From positions 5,470,530 to 5,534,529 of the forward strand of contig OX365947.1 in the NCBI GenBank assembly GCA_947247005.1: a stretch of DNA of 64,000 nt, given 5' to 3'. The notes under the pieces are model-generated. The model searched no databases. It worked only from the letters and a program-made list of their open reading frames with translations, and was not told where the DNA came from. Each line of letters begins with the position of its first letter. Positions within the stretch are counted from its first letter, which is position 1. The stretch is from Spisula solida. Taxonomy: Eukaryota; Mollusca; Bivalvia; Venerida; Mactridae. The position numbers were made by a program, and so were the translations under genes. Below, piece by piece: positions 33,111-46,080 of the stretch.

Positions 33111-33454
33111 GAAGCGGTAATAGCTAAATACCGAACAGAAACTCTATTCGCAAACACAGAAATCAATTACCGAACAGAAGTTATAAAACTTATTTTAAAC
33201 ACAGATATACAGTACAACTAATGTAATTAGGTAAAATATAATTACCTTAACATAAATGATGAACCTAAATACGGATTTTGACTTAATTAATTATGTTTTC
33301 ACTATTACCGACGTACGAACAGAAACACTCACGAACAGAAACACTACAAAGTACCACTGTAACGATATCATGTTATTGAACGGTAAAGTCAGTTCAAGAT
33401 GAACTTGTAGTGATATAAATATAATTATATATGTTAACTGACTTCATTCAAGAA

Positions 33455-33536
33455 TTGGAGCCTTGAGACCATGGGTTATTGAGACCAGGAAATTTATGGA
33501 GACCAGACCATGGAATATTGAGACCACATAATTAAT
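33455..33536 (+). repeat. 82-bp direct repeat, copy 1
   Basis: Begins ttggagccttgagaccatgg and ends accacataattaat. Identical at all 82 positions to 37207-37288. It is internally repetitive (gagaccatgg / gagaccaga). The two copies bracket about 3.7 kb. Confidence 0.9.
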
Positions 33537-34462
33537 GCGTGATTCAAGTAGCATATACCAATGCTTAATTAAATGGAGGCTCCAATTAGACCGGCTACAC
33601 GTAAATTATTGCGTCACGGACGGAATCCCGTCACGGACAGAAATTCCGCCACGAATAGAAAATAGACGGGTCTTGAAAATGTTGCGGTAGGAAGCAGGAT
33701 CGTTGATAATCTAATTATCGTTGGTAATCTAATTAAAATAATAAGAGTTTGTTTTTCAATATTGTATTTTATAGCAATATTGGGTTAAATAATTAGGGTT
33801 AAAATCCTTTTCAGTTTCAATTATTGCAAAATTAGTTATATTCATTTGGCCAATTTACAACATGTAACGTTTATACACAATTAAATGTACATTTAAATAA
33901 TATACAAATACCTTGATAATTATTTTGTAATTATAACACTAATATGAGGGAATTAAAGAGGTTTCGTGTATTTACGTGTTCGTGTAACTGACGATCATAG
34001 GTGTGATAAACACTATTTTAAAAGGTGTTTTGTTAATAAGACCAGGAGCTATTTTATATTGTGTTATCTAGGCCCTGATAAGACCGGCGAATAATGACAT
34101 TGTAGTGTCTGATAAATTGATTCTCTTAATTATAATTGTATATCGAATGGTCATATATGCATGTTTTATTTGTGATATGATATTTTAAATGTGTTATTTT
34201 GTACTGTGTATACATGGATAAGACGGAAATATAGTATATTACCGTTCTTGCCTCCTAATTTATACGGAGAAATTCAACATCGCATATTTATTAGAATTGT
34301 CACAGAGCAGAGCAGAATAGAACACAACTTTATTATCACAAGCATAAAGGCAACACGAGTACAGTGATATATAAATGTTACAGTGACATATTGTAATGAA
34401 TTATATATAATCTTTCAGACATGTTTATATTAACTCTAATTGTCTAATTTAGCGCAATATTT

Positions 34463-34597
34463 GTGCCTTCGTTACTCAATGGTTAGCATGCTTGCCGTCT
34501 AACCTAGCGACCCGGGTTCAAATACGCATGGGGGGCACTCATATGCCTGCCATAGTTCAACAGAAAGCTGACTGGCAAATGAAGGCTATGCTTGGCT
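34463..34597 (+). repeat. tRNA-derived SINE with conserved body (copy 2)
   Basis: Head has tcaatggttagcatgcttgc and B box gggttcaaata. The body has ggcactcatatgcctgccat, cagaaagctgactggc and ggctatgcttggct. Same family as 15321-15460, opposite strand. The tRNA cloverleaf is not complete, so it is not a tRNA gene. Confidence 0.8.
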
Positions 34598-35768
34598 TTC
34601 AAGATTAGAAACAATACGAAACAAGAAAGTGCTTAAGTTATCGTATGAAACAGACTTTATATCAACCACGCATGTTAATTAAATTTAATTAAAATGCGTG
34701 TATCAACGCTATTTTAAATACAATCATAATTACATAAGTCATCAACGCCTCGTTAAAATTTTGAATCCAATTTTTTGTCAAAGGAATCTGTTATTTACTT
34801 CAATGAACCATGTATGACCCATCCTCATACATCAGTGGTTAGTCACGTTCCCAGACTCACTGATATCGTGGTGAAGAATAATCAGGTGAACGAGAATGTG
34901 TATGATCAGAAACATCAGTTTTTTACAGTTTGGCGTCGGCAATTCTTTTATCCAAATTAATAATTATTGAATGTACATGTATGTTGTAGTTAGAACATAT
35001 TAAGTAATTTTTTTGTGTTGTGCTCTCCAAAATGGAGGAAAATAAAAGTTGTATAATAAAAACATACGAAGTTTATGCCGATAATTAACTAACAAATATA
35101 ATACTGACACTGGTGACAGGTACTTTGGTCTGATTAAACATCAATTAACTACTGTACAACGGATAATCCCATTACTTTGTATATTGGATAGTTAAAAGCG
35201 TGTCGATAATCCAATTAAGTTGAATAGTGTGTTGTTAAATAACATCGGTAGTCTCATTAAGGCGTACATACCGATATATTTTCGTACGGTCATCACAATT
35301 TATGGTATATATTTGTATGAATATGGCGCATATTTGATAAGTGTGCTTATCGCATACTATAATAATAATAATAATAATAACAACAACGACTTTATTTAAA
35401 GAGGCAACACTATAACAGTTATAAGATACAAAAAACTATAATTATGAAATGCGCGGTTATCCACACGTGCGGTTGGCATTCTTAGGACTCAACTATATTT
35501 ACTAAAACAACTACACAAATATGTGATAGATTATTAAACAAACACCGGGTTCAGATCTATGTAGTTTCCACAAGTATAAGACGTGTGATAGACGATTTTA
35601 ACGGATATATTCCGCACAAGAAGCTTGTAATATATTCATGCATAAGTAGGGGATATTTGTTGATTTTGGTGCAAGATCGAATTTTATTTTAACGAGTGAT
35701 CACATAAATCCATATTTTCACAAGAAGTAATATTTGTAAATAGATCTACATCTATTATATTGATTTTT
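34598..35768. other. Unassigned, with an (AAT)n microsatellite
   Basis: No coding signature. The microsatellite lies at about 35359-35381. The phrase actttatt...aggcaacac occurs at ~34328 and ~35390. Confidence 0.45.
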
Positions 35769-37206
35769 TTCACTATTACCGACGTACGAACAGAAATCTC
35801 GCCACGAACAGAAATTGTGACGATAGGAAGCAGATTTGAAATATCATTATTTTTTGTTTATAATATAAAATCCAATATATTATCTTATTTCAAAGATCTA
35901 AAAATACATCTTTGATTATTTGATCCTGTTCGGTTATTTAATTTCTGTTCGCAAACAGAATATTTCTGTTCGTAAAGAAATTGATTTGAATGTATCATAT
36001 TTGGTTCTGTGTTTGATGTCTTTATAATTATGGTCGGTATTATTTCTGTTCGTGAAATCAGTGTCTGCGTGATTTAGCATCATGTTTGGTTCTGTGTTTG
36101 AACTTAGAAATGTTCGCAAACATAATTGTTTGAAGTATTTCTATTCGGTGATTTAGAAAATATTATGACAGTAACTTAAATATGTGCAATCATATACATG
36201 TATTACTAGTAATGACAATATTAATAATTGAAAGGTTTCTTTAGATCCGTTCCGTGTTTGAACTTCTGTTCGCAAACAGAACATTCCAAGATTTCTGTTC
36301 GATATTTGTTTTCTGTCCGTGAAAACTGTGTCTCTGTAATTTAGCACATAGCTCTACCTTATGGTCGGTATTATTTCTGTTCGTGAAATCAGTGTCTCCG
36401 TGGTTTAGCATCATATTTGGTTCTGTGTTTGAACTTAGAAATGTTCGCAAACATAATTGTTTGAAGTATTTCTATTCGGTAGTATGACTGCTCGTGAAAT
36501 GCGTGTCTCTGTGATTTTGAAAAGATTATGACAGTAACTTAAATCTGTGCAATCATATACACATGTACATGTATTACTAGTAATGACAAAAATAATAATT
36601 GAAAGGTTTCTTTAGATCCGTTCCGTGTTTGAACTTCTGTTCGCAAACAGAACATTTCAAGATTTCTGTTCGGTATTTGTTTTCTGTTCGTGAAAACTGT
36701 GTCTCTGTAATTTAGCACAGAGCTCTACTATAAATGCTATCTGTGTGATTAAATACAATAAATGTTAAAAATACAACATGTTTATAGATACTTTGAAAAA
36801 TAAACTTACAATATAAACAACCATTTTATTAAATATATTAGTAGAAATTTTATTTCTGTTTTGTATTTGTTCTTCTGTTCGTGATCGAGCGTTAGTTTCT
36901 GTGGTGATCGGTTAAACTGGAAAAAATGAATAAATACAATGTCTGATAATCAAATTTCATCAATAATGATAATATAATAAAGTTTTATTAATAAACCACC
37001 ATTTTATTAAATAACTTTGCTTAAAATATATATTTTTCGTTTTTTTTCGGTATTTGATTTCTGTTTGCGAATGAGTTTCTGTTTGGTATTTAGTCATACC
37101 GATTTGAAGCAGTTTTCTCCCCTGTTGTACTTTTTCCGCCTTCGATTACACTACTCGAGTTTGATGCTGACAGGCAAAGCAAAACTTCAATATTCTGCGC
37201 TGGCTG

Positions 37207-37288
37207 TTGGAGCCTTGAGACCATGGGTTATTGAGACCAGGAAATTTATGGAGACCAGACCATGGAATATTGAGACCACATAATTAAT
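37207..37288 (+). repeat. 82-bp direct repeat, copy 2
   Basis: Identical to 33455-33536. Flanking bases differ on both sides. A short poly-C tract follows near 37360. Confidence 0.9.
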
Positions 37289-39070
37289 ATCGTTAAAACA
37301 AAAAAACATTATGCGTCAATTCCCTGTGGTTACTAGACTATTGAGGCGAGTGCAATAAAATGCCCCCCCCCCTGTTGTTTGTCCAGGCCCTAATTACACA
37401 CGATCTGTATCATTTAGACGCTCAACAAATAATTTTGTATCGTCTGAATGATCATGATTTAGGGATCACTGGTGTTTGATACACTTATCTATGTTACTAT
37501 ATAATGTGTGAAATTTTCTTATTGATAGATTTATCACTGATTATGTAACAATGCAATTTAATTATAATAATAATTTCACGTGAGTTTTTAGAACATAAAA
37601 GCTGCAAAAACGATTTTAATTCAAAATTGACAAAAAAACTTTGCAAAGGAGGGGGGCCCATTTTAAAAGTTCATGTGTCTAGCGTTGAATATTTTTCTAG
37701 CTTGGATGTTGACCTACCTTTAAAAGCCAATCAAATGCTTCTAAAAAAACCCGCACCGACGTTTTAAGTGAAACTGAATATAAATGGTCAGTTTATAGTA
37801 ATCTTAACACATAAAGTTTGGTGCTGTTTCGTATGTTTTCGTATTCGTAGTGTATTGAAACGTACAGTGGTCTATAGCGTCGCTTCTTTACGCTAACTTT
37901 ATACAGGCCATATAACTGTGTAAACTTGCATTGACCACAGTGACTAATAAAAAAAACAGCCAATCGGCGTTATCGACCAGGACTAAGAAGGGATTCCCAA
38001 CATACGTCACGTTTGCAGTCTGTTACGACTTATAGATAGTATTACCCAAATCAACACACATCCGTTAAAAGCAAACAAAGGCTGTAGACGTATTACAATG
38101 CACGCTAATGAATACGTTCGTAATTCCTAACACTTGCTGTAGAACAGTAGTTGATAATTGTTTCAATTTCATTTAATATATTAAATATTATATACAAAAT
38201 TATTGGTTATGAAATTGTCTACAATGCTTCAGCTATTTATGTTCGTATAGAAAAGTATTTAATCATAGAATGGAAGACAAAACCCGGTGGATAAACAAAA
38301 ATCTGCGTGTAAGTTGTAACACAAAATATTGGTCATCGGCATAAAATAACAGCCGTTTTATTCAACATAACTTCTAATTTGCGGGATATTTAACCGACCG
38401 GCACCAGAAGTGACTTGTTTTAATATATCATTCTCAAAAATAGGGGTGTGAAAATTAAAAAAGTAAAACAATGAACTGTACAAACAAAAGTGTAATTTTG
38501 CAAAAAATTACCGAAAATTTCATAAGACGCAAGATTATATATATATTGCAGCCGAAGTATAAAAGATGTTTTCTGTTTTGAAAAGATTTGTTGAGCCCTG
38601 CATGTGGATATACATATGGTTTCATGTTTCATTGTAACAGCAAATACTAAATTTACACCATTTTATATTACTTAACATGATTGCCAGATAGCCATCCATA
38701 TGGTGGATGGATGTCTCTAAGAAAGGTGTCTGTTTCGATATATTTGTGAGTGGCAGATTCTGACATTTATCCTTTAAATCCCATCATACTTTAAACTTGG
38801 AATTAACATCAATATTGATTACAACATTAACAATTATACAAATCTTATTCATAATAAAAGTATATATTGAAAAAATGTATATAAGTTTTAAACAAAATGC
38901 TCTGGATTAAATTTATTTTTTCAATTTGTAGTTCAACAGTGATAATTTTCATGTCTCAATTTAATTAATTATATAATATTTTCTAAATGAAAACTTCATG
39001 GATACATTAAAATATAATTATTAAGGTGAGGTTAGAATTACTAAAACTCATTATTATTTGGAAGCAAGAT
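37289..39070. other. Unassigned, AT-rich
   Basis: No gene, repeat family or RNA recognised in ~1.8 kb apart from a C9 tract near 37362. Confidence 0.4.
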
Positions 39071-39203
39071 ATAGAGCATATTTGTGTTTTTTCGGTGTAG
39101 GATCGAATGTTATTTCACCGATTGAGCAGCTGACACAATTTAAGTCAGATGCTCACGAAGTGAAATAACATTCGATCTTACGCCGAAAAACACAAATATT
39201 CTA
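39071..39203. mobile_element. Palindromic MITE-like element H3
   Basis: Arms of ~50 bp: atagagcatatttgtgtttt at the left and its imperfect complement ending at 39203, with gatcgaatgttatttcac conserved in both. The spacer is ~34 bases. Confidence 0.75.
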
Positions 39204-40994
39204 TTTATTTAATGCGTTATTTCAATATTTCTGAACCAATTAGCTACTTATTGAATCAATTAGCTACTAATTGAATTTTATTGCCCCGTATGGTGCCTCT
39301 TAATGCTGACGTGACGTCATTTTCAAAGCGCGCACTGGCACACGATCAAATAGATCACCATAGAACAGTCGATTTCCAACGTAATTTCCACTTATATGGT
39401 TCACTTATTTGTAGTTTAAGTAAATATGTTGACTTTGGTTATAAAGTGTAGTTCTGATGGAAGAAAACGACATTTTCATTTTGTATACATACGCTATCTA
39501 GATAATCTAATACAGCAGCCACGGTAAGCAATCATTTGAGTAATAAACTATTCCGAGTTCATGTTTGATTATGACAATGTATTAAGGAGGTACGAACTGC
39601 CTTGTGCGCATGCGCGAAATTTCAAAATCGTATTAGATAAGAACAAACATGAATTTTAGTTTCAATGATCGCATATCAATGTTAATTAATGAAAATAAAC
39701 ATAATATTATCGCACAAATTAGATATTTTTAACTTTTTATTTTTTGCATGTATGAAAAAGTGGGTGGGGAACGGCAAAATTGTGAATAATATTGGTTCAC
39801 AATAAGTCCCTACAATTGTTCAAATGCACATGCTTATATATAATATGTAGTGCATGGTTTAGTTATAAGAGGTAGCCACATTTTGAAATATTTTTAATAA
39901 AAATTTATTTCATTACAATATGCAAATTAGGTTAATTTTATGCAAATTTATTCATAATTAGTACTTTTTTATGCACAGCTCCCAAAAAAGGCTGGTGACC
40001 CCTATTTTTTATTTGACTAAACTGGTGTTCTATGTGATACTAAACTTAGGGCCAATTCTAAATCATTTTCGATCGTTAGGTATTTTTTGACGTTTGTTTG
40101 AAATCGTTTGAAAATCACACTTTTTTGCAAGTGGGTGGGATAACTATTTATCATGTTCAAATACTGAATTTGTTCACTTGTGACTAATGTCAATAGGAAT
40201 GACCACTGAACACACAAAATATCATGCATTGCTTAAAAGTGGTTTCATATAGTAATAATCTTAAAAAGAACATAATGGTGCCATAAATGCAGGAAATAGA
40301 TAAAATGACCAAAATACAATGGTAGGTCATTAGAAAGCCATGTATATCGAAAACGAGCCTGGTGACATATCATTTTTATGATTTCAATGTTGTTCTAGAA
40401 GACTGTTCTGTCATTTTAAGACGTTTCAAGGAAAATTCGATCGTTAGATTAAAGGTACTCCTTAAGTTTTATTCAAAATACTTACTGCATATTTAAATTA
40501 CTACTGATACAATACATCATTATTATTCGGCTGCATTGCCTCCAAATTGGTGATTTTGTGAGCTATCCATTGAGAGTTCATGGCAGACAGTCTCATTTTG
40601 AGTTAGACGTCAATAGGCTTAAACAAAAATTTGGGCGCTCCAAGGGGATTTCAAAAGTACAAAATGTAGTCCGTTTGAGTGAAATTATCGCCAGTGAAAT
40701 TATCGGATTATAATTCACTGATATTCCGCGGTAAACCACTCGTTAGCATTAAATAAAGTATTACATTTTATAGTACTTTACTAGTTACGTAATACTAATA
40801 ATTTTTGATATGGCACGAGGCTTTGTAAGATTCTATTTATCACATCACCTTAAAAAACGCTCATTATTGTTCAAAAGGATGATGTACGCTGCATATGTTT
40901 CAGCCAAAATTCAGCGTCACAATGAGCGCGACGTCATGGCGACGTTGATATTATCCTGACGTCATTGGCGGATCAATGCATGGATTGGCTAACG
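39204..40994. other. Unassigned; several ACGTCA sites
   Basis: No gene supported. tgacgtcat-type CRE-like octamers occur near 39310, 40930 and 40960. They may come from decayed palindromic elements rather than promoters. Confidence 0.4.
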
Positions 40995-41095
40995 TCACGT
41001 CAAGCTAATTTAAATATTTATTGCACAGTCTGGGAGTGCCGAACGATATTTACGTCACGGCTTTACGGCACTCCTGGACCGTAGCTAATGTGATA
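40995..41095. mobile_element. Possible palindromic element
   Basis: agtctgggagtgccg and cggcactcctggacc form a weak inverted pair around tacgtcacggc. The outer arms match poorly, so this is a tentative, decayed member of the hairpin class. Confidence 0.4.
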
Positions 41096-43098
41096 AAGTA
41101 ATATTTTGTTACATACATTTATTTGGTAAATCGACATAATCAATTTCTTCGACAATATACAACATAACTAGCAAAGGTACGTGTATAAAAAGATAATGTT
41201 AAGTCAGACAGGGAAGACAGGACTCGGCTTAACCAGCCGAGCACGGAAAACATAAAAACACGTAAGGCACAATGCTCACCTGAACCTGGGAAGAATATAT
41301 ACATTATATGTATTCTCGTCCCAGTGTTATGCACGGTTTTCCGGCATTCACTGTTGTTGGAATAAAGTAGAACTAACGACTGTTCGGATTTCCAAACTTT
41401 GTATTTTGCGCGTGAGAATTCTCACAAGTCCACAATCAACAATAATATAAGAACAAGATATAGTCAGTGTTGGTAAAATCCAAACAAATATAATTTTAAC
41501 TGCGTAATTGAATTCTAATGGAAAACCATTGATACGTTCAGCTTGGAGAACCAAGTTCGAATACCTCCAAAATCTCTACAGAACGTCCACTACAGTGTGT
41601 GTGGCTTCTGTTTTAGCCAATCAAATCATTTCATACAGTTTATGCAAGTTTGCATCAAACAATCATAAATGTGGGCGTAAACTTTCGGACATCTGCGTTA
41701 CCTAAACAGACCGCGTTCCTATGTGACGTAAGATCTGTACTTAATCGGTTTGTTAATTCGGAATATACAATACACGTGTCATAAGTCATATCTGTATTAC
41801 ATATAATACACTAATAAAATTGCCAGATACAACTAAGTACCCTGATAATCTAATCGTTAAGCCTGCAGAAGGGAAATTTGCATAATTGTAAAGTCTGTAA
41901 AAGGTGATAAAAATATTTCAAGTAGAATTATCAGATGTTGTCAGCGTAATAGCTTATCTGTTTCTATACTTCTTTGTTTCATACATTTCTGTTCATTTTC
42001 TTCTCTTTCTAATATGTACAAAATATTAATTTAAAAAATACAAAACACAAAATCTATTTACAAAATTTCCTCAAAAACTTACACTGAAAATGCCGCATTA
42101 CACCAGCCTGAACCAGCCGAGCACAGTATGCTACGGCTTGTCTCTAAAATTGACTATATTCCCTAGAACTATCGGCAGTATAAAGATAGTACTATTGTTA
42201 GTGTATAATCGGTTTGATTTGTGAGTTGTATTAATAATTCAACCAAATTAATCGAATTTATGAAGTACTGTAGGCTTCTATCAAGAAAATATTGTAATAC
42301 AATATGTTGCTATATAGAGAGGTGATTAATAGACTGACATATCAGACCATGAAAGCATTGACATTATATTGACTAATCATTCCAATTATCAGTCTGAATA
42401 TAATCAGCTGAAAGCGCCAAAACTAACTTGCTCAAAAAGTTGTGCGATGATATCTAGTTGTAAAAGATCCCTAATAGAGTTTTTCAGCTGACGCTGACAG
42501 CGAACATCGGATTAAACGTAGGGGTCGACTCAAAGAGAATTTGATGTGAATTTTAATAGCTGCATTGGCGGCTCATGAAACACCATAGATGTGGCTATTT
42601 TTAATTATTTTTAATATTTGCTATTAATAGTGATAAAGCTTTTGCATTATTATGCGATTCAGTTACTTTGATGGCCGGCGAAGTCGATATAATACGCGTC
42701 TATTTGAAAACGTCTACGGATTCGTGATGTATATTTGCATGCATGCATATACAGAAAATTATTCATGTATACATTTTTCTGCCTCGTGTTAAATTTTATA
42801 ATAATACTACGAAAACGCACTTTGTCGGGTCTACAAACTAAGTTACATATAAAATAAACGACTGTGTAGACTTGCTTACCTATTTAGGGCCCACAACCCT
42901 CTTTTCTGCCTTAATAATCTTTCTTTGAACACTTTTTGGCGCTAAATTAAAAACAATATTCCACAGGGACTGACAATGCTATTGGTGGTATATAACCAAT
43001 ACTTTCTGTTGTGCTCATCATACGTTTACACGGGGGACAGGGTCCGAGTATACTTAGGCAAGACCCTAATCACGTGATATCCGAATTAGGGCATTTAT
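41096..43098. other. Unassigned; contains a ~100-bp dispersed repeat
   Basis: 41189-41278 matches the complement of ~27759-27860, with aaccagccgagcac and gggaagacag shared. A scrap recurs at ~42107. Otherwise no feature or coding signature. Confidence 0.5.
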
Positions 43099-43192
43099 AA
43101 GTTATATTAAGTAAATTTTAATGATTAAAAAGGGCGGGCGAGCGAAGCGAAGCGAGTCTTTTTTAGTCATTAACATTTACTTAATATGTTCT
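43099..43192. mobile_element. Palindromic MITE-like element H4
   Basis: Arms 43099-43133 and 43158-43192 around a GC-rich loop, gggcgagcgaagcgaagcga. Both arms carry atattaagtaaat and taatgattaaaaa or complements. Confidence 0.7.
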
Positions 43193-43198
43193 AACTAA

Positions 43199-43358
43199 CT
43201 TAGAATATAACATTCTGCATTCTGATTGGCCGATAGAAAGTAGCGCCAACGCATGACGTCAAGTCTGTGAAGAGAAAATTTTAATGATTAAATTTTCATT
43301 TAACCGCCAAAATGCGGCGTTTTCATTGGCTCATAATGTAGGTTATATTCTGAATAAG
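43199..43358. mobile_element. Palindromic element abutting H4
   Basis: cttagaatataacattctgc...gattggc at the left and gccaatga...ggttatattctgaataag-type complement at the right. Both arms carry a CCAAT-type core, and an ACGTCA site lies inside. It sits 6 bp from H4. Confidence 0.6.
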
Positions 43359-43718
43359 GTAACACCTGAATCATCGCGTCCATATATACGTTTAGTACGC
43401 TACAGTCAATAATAAAACACAGGCTATCAACCTCATACGCGGTTCCAGAAGGGGACTTGGGATTACGAAGGTTTAACATGGGTGTTGGGATCTAGATCCC
43501 CGATTGGCTTGAAAAAAATGTGATTATCATTAATACAACCCTCTGAGGAAAATGCTGGTTGACCCCCCCCCCCCCCCCCCCGGTAAAAAACTGCTAGTCC
43601 GCGCTTGACAGCTTGCTGGTATTGCTAGTCACAACATGTGTATATTGGCGCACGGAATTCCCTTGTTGATGTGATTTTGTTAAAGGCACAGCATTACGCA
43701 GCATAACACTATCACGGG
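43359..43718. other. Unassigned; contains a C20 tract
   Basis: A run of 20 C at about 43561-43580 is the only marked feature. Its length may be unreliable in assembly. Confidence 0.5.
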
Positions 43719-44220
43719 TAGACACCGTACTCCGGATATAGCCCCCTACTTAGCGAGAAAACGAAAGTAAAAGTGGAAAACGATTTCGGAACACGGTAAG
43801 TTTTCAATGATTATTCTGCAAAAGTTTATGTAATCCAATTGAAGTGAACAAATTTAAGCAGCGGAATGTTTATTTCAAAGCCCCAATGTGGTACAATGTG
43901 GTAATTTTCGTTGATCTTTCCTTATTTCTTGACAAGCAGCATCGAAAAGTATCATTGGTGAAGGGCAATGCAGAAAAACGTACACTTTCCTTTTATTACA
44001 GCTAAATTATGCGTTTCCCAGGACACTGAATAGATTTAAACTTTTACCTGTCATGTTCTGCCCCTATGTTTAAACCCTCATTATTAAACACCAACTAACA
44101 AGCATGCAATTGAAGAAAAACAACATTATCTTGTGTACGGTATCTAGCCTTTCACTGTACCGTATCTAGTTTTTTTTCATTTAACCACTGTACGGGGTTT
44201 AGTGGGATGTACGGTATCTA
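43719..44220. mobile_element. TAGAYACCGTAC-terminated element, copy 1
   Basis: Starts tagacaccgtac and ends gtacggtatcta, a 12-bp terminal inverted repeat with one mismatch. Most of its interior matches the complement of ~56690-57022. 44085-44160 matches the complement of 46470-46545. A splice-donor-like cggtaagtttt is conserved in both copies. No transposase. Confidence 0.6.
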
Positions 44221-44443
44221 GTAATTATATTATTTTGGCTTTTTTGAATGAATACATGTATGTTTAGTATTCAATTTGTGTTAATAACGATTATTTGTCA
44301 CAAATAGTACATAATGATAAAATAACACGGTTGTCTGTGACAATGCATGACTACGTTTATCAGCCGTTTTGTGCCACCTATACATTGTCGTATAACACAA
44401 AAGTATATGTACATTTATGTTTGTATATATACAGATATATAAA

Positions 44444-44906
44444 ACTAGAACTGTCGCCATTCGGCAGACTAATATACCACCCGCGTGGCAAAAATCATTG
44501 CAGCTAATTCTTTTCTTTATGCACATCTACATGTTGAGGCTGTTCATCTTTTAAAGTTTGAAGAAAATGCTGCAAAAACTGTAGGAGAAGCTGCTTCCAC
44601 AAGAACTATTCACTATATACATTGTACACTATATATTGTATAGTGCAGAAAAGAACAAAGGGTCATAATTCTGTCAAAAATTGTCGCAGCGCAAATTCTT
44701 TCCTTTATGCACATCTACATGTTGAGGTTGTTCATCTGTTAAAGTTTGAAGGAAATGCTGCAAAAACTGTAGGAGGAGTTGCGTCCACAAGAATGCGTCT
44801 ACGGACAGACAGGCAGACGGACGGACGGACGGGTTTGGTCGGGGCGGGGCGGGGCGGGGCAAGGCGGGACGGGACGGGACGGACGGACCGGACCGGACCG
44901 GACGGA
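44444..44906 (+). repeat. Family A-like tandem-core element, degraded, with G-rich tail
   Basis: Two ~188-bp units share tttatgcacatctacatgtt, gttcatct and aaagtttgaag with the family A core. The tail passes from GACGGACG into gggcggggcgggg and gggacgggac tracts (44818-44906). The family A 3' hairpin is absent. G-quadruplex formation is possible on this strand. Confidence 0.65.
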
Positions 44907-45078
44907 CTTAATTAATAAACGCATTATATTTCACATTTAGGTGTAAAACAATCGTTGTCAAAAGTTGTTCATACCCCTGAAGAGCCTTGTATTAAACTAT
45001 ACAATTTTCGGTACTCATTTTTTCATTTTTGATTGATACGTTCTGGGGACGAACTTCATTCTTTTTCTTGTATATATA

Positions 45079-46080
45079 CGTGGGGTGATCAAAAAGAAAT
45101 GAGACAAACGCTGTAAAATGACAATCAATACTGATACAAACAAGAAAAATGGTATGCCTATAACAAAATAACACTCTCTCTATCTGCTGAGTTTCATAAA
45201 TATTCATTTATTACTTGAATATATATGAGCAGTTTTACAACCTTGGGTACAGTGACTCGCCGCACATAATTGACGTCAATGACGTCATGTACGTAAACGG
45301 TTAACTATTCGAACGCCACATTGCTCCAATAAATCGCTCATATCTCTTTACGTATTGCATACATTTACCATTTATTCAGTATTTAGCAAGAAAATGTTTG
45401 TTTGTACAAAAACATTTCATTTTAAATAAAACATCAAGAATATGTTAAATAATTATTTATTATTATTATTCTCATTCTGAAGGCGGCTTCTGAGTATGAC
45501 GTCCGTTTTGACGAGTGACGTTCAAAATTGACCGCTCATCTAATGCATTTCGGTCCTCTACTTGATATATTTAAGTTTATTTTCCGTCAAAAACATTTTG
45601 TACTAACGATATATAAGTATACTTCCGGTAGACTTCTCTCTCGATGCCCGTTTCATCATTTTAAATGTTTGTTCAGACTTTCTCCTTGTTTGTGATAAAA
45701 CTGTTTAAAAAATTTAAGCTGTAATTTTTCGCAGAAATATGGCGTGGTTTTCGATTCGGTACTGTTAGTGTTCACGTCATATATTTAAAACAAACACAAT
45801 TACATCAAGACCGTTTTAATCCACGATTATTCAATGTTTTGACGTTATGTTCAGTTCATTAATTTGACAAATGTTGCAGGAATAGTTAATACAATATTAG
45901 TCCTATGCTTTTCCATATTATACGGCGAAAACTGACGCCGTTTTGATGTGCGGCGACATAGCGCGACACCTTATATTTATCGTTATATTAATAAACCACT
46001 ACTATATTCGGCATTAAATGCACCTTAACGAATATGATATTTTTATAGCATCTGTCTCATTTCTTTTTGATCGCCTCACA
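45079..46080. mobile_element. Mariner-type MITE, 1.0 kb
   Basis: Termini cgtggggtgatcaaaaagaa and the complement of the right end, tgtgaggcgatcaaaaagaa, both continue into atgagaca. Flanked by TA on both sides (45077-45078 and 46081-46082). The terminal sequence resembles mariner-type ends with the aaaaag.aatgagac motif. The interior has no transposase ORF. Internal ACGTCA sites near 45272 and 45284. Confidence 0.75.

Larger units (their letters stand above)
33111..37085. repeat. Region dense in the CGAACAGAA / TTCTGTTCG motif
   Basis: The 9-mer or a one-base variant recurs many times on both strands, for example at ~33132, 33173, 33316, 33332, 35788, 35804, 35943, 35961, 36045, 36268, 36293 and 36640. 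It often sits in inverted pairs such as ttctgttcgcaaacagaa. The phrase ttcactattaccgacgtacg occurs at 33298 and 35769. The segments ~36028-36345 and ~36361-36720 are a tandem duplication (offset 333-370 bp). Family unknown. Confidence 0.7.

Noticed and set aside
34463..34540. Possible tRNA gene
   Set aside because: The head of a SINE shared with 15321-15460; incomplete cloverleaf.
33455..37288. LTR retrotransposon with 82-bp terminal repeats
   Set aside because: No TG...CA ends, primer-binding site, polypurine tract, gag or pol between the repeats, and no flanking duplication.
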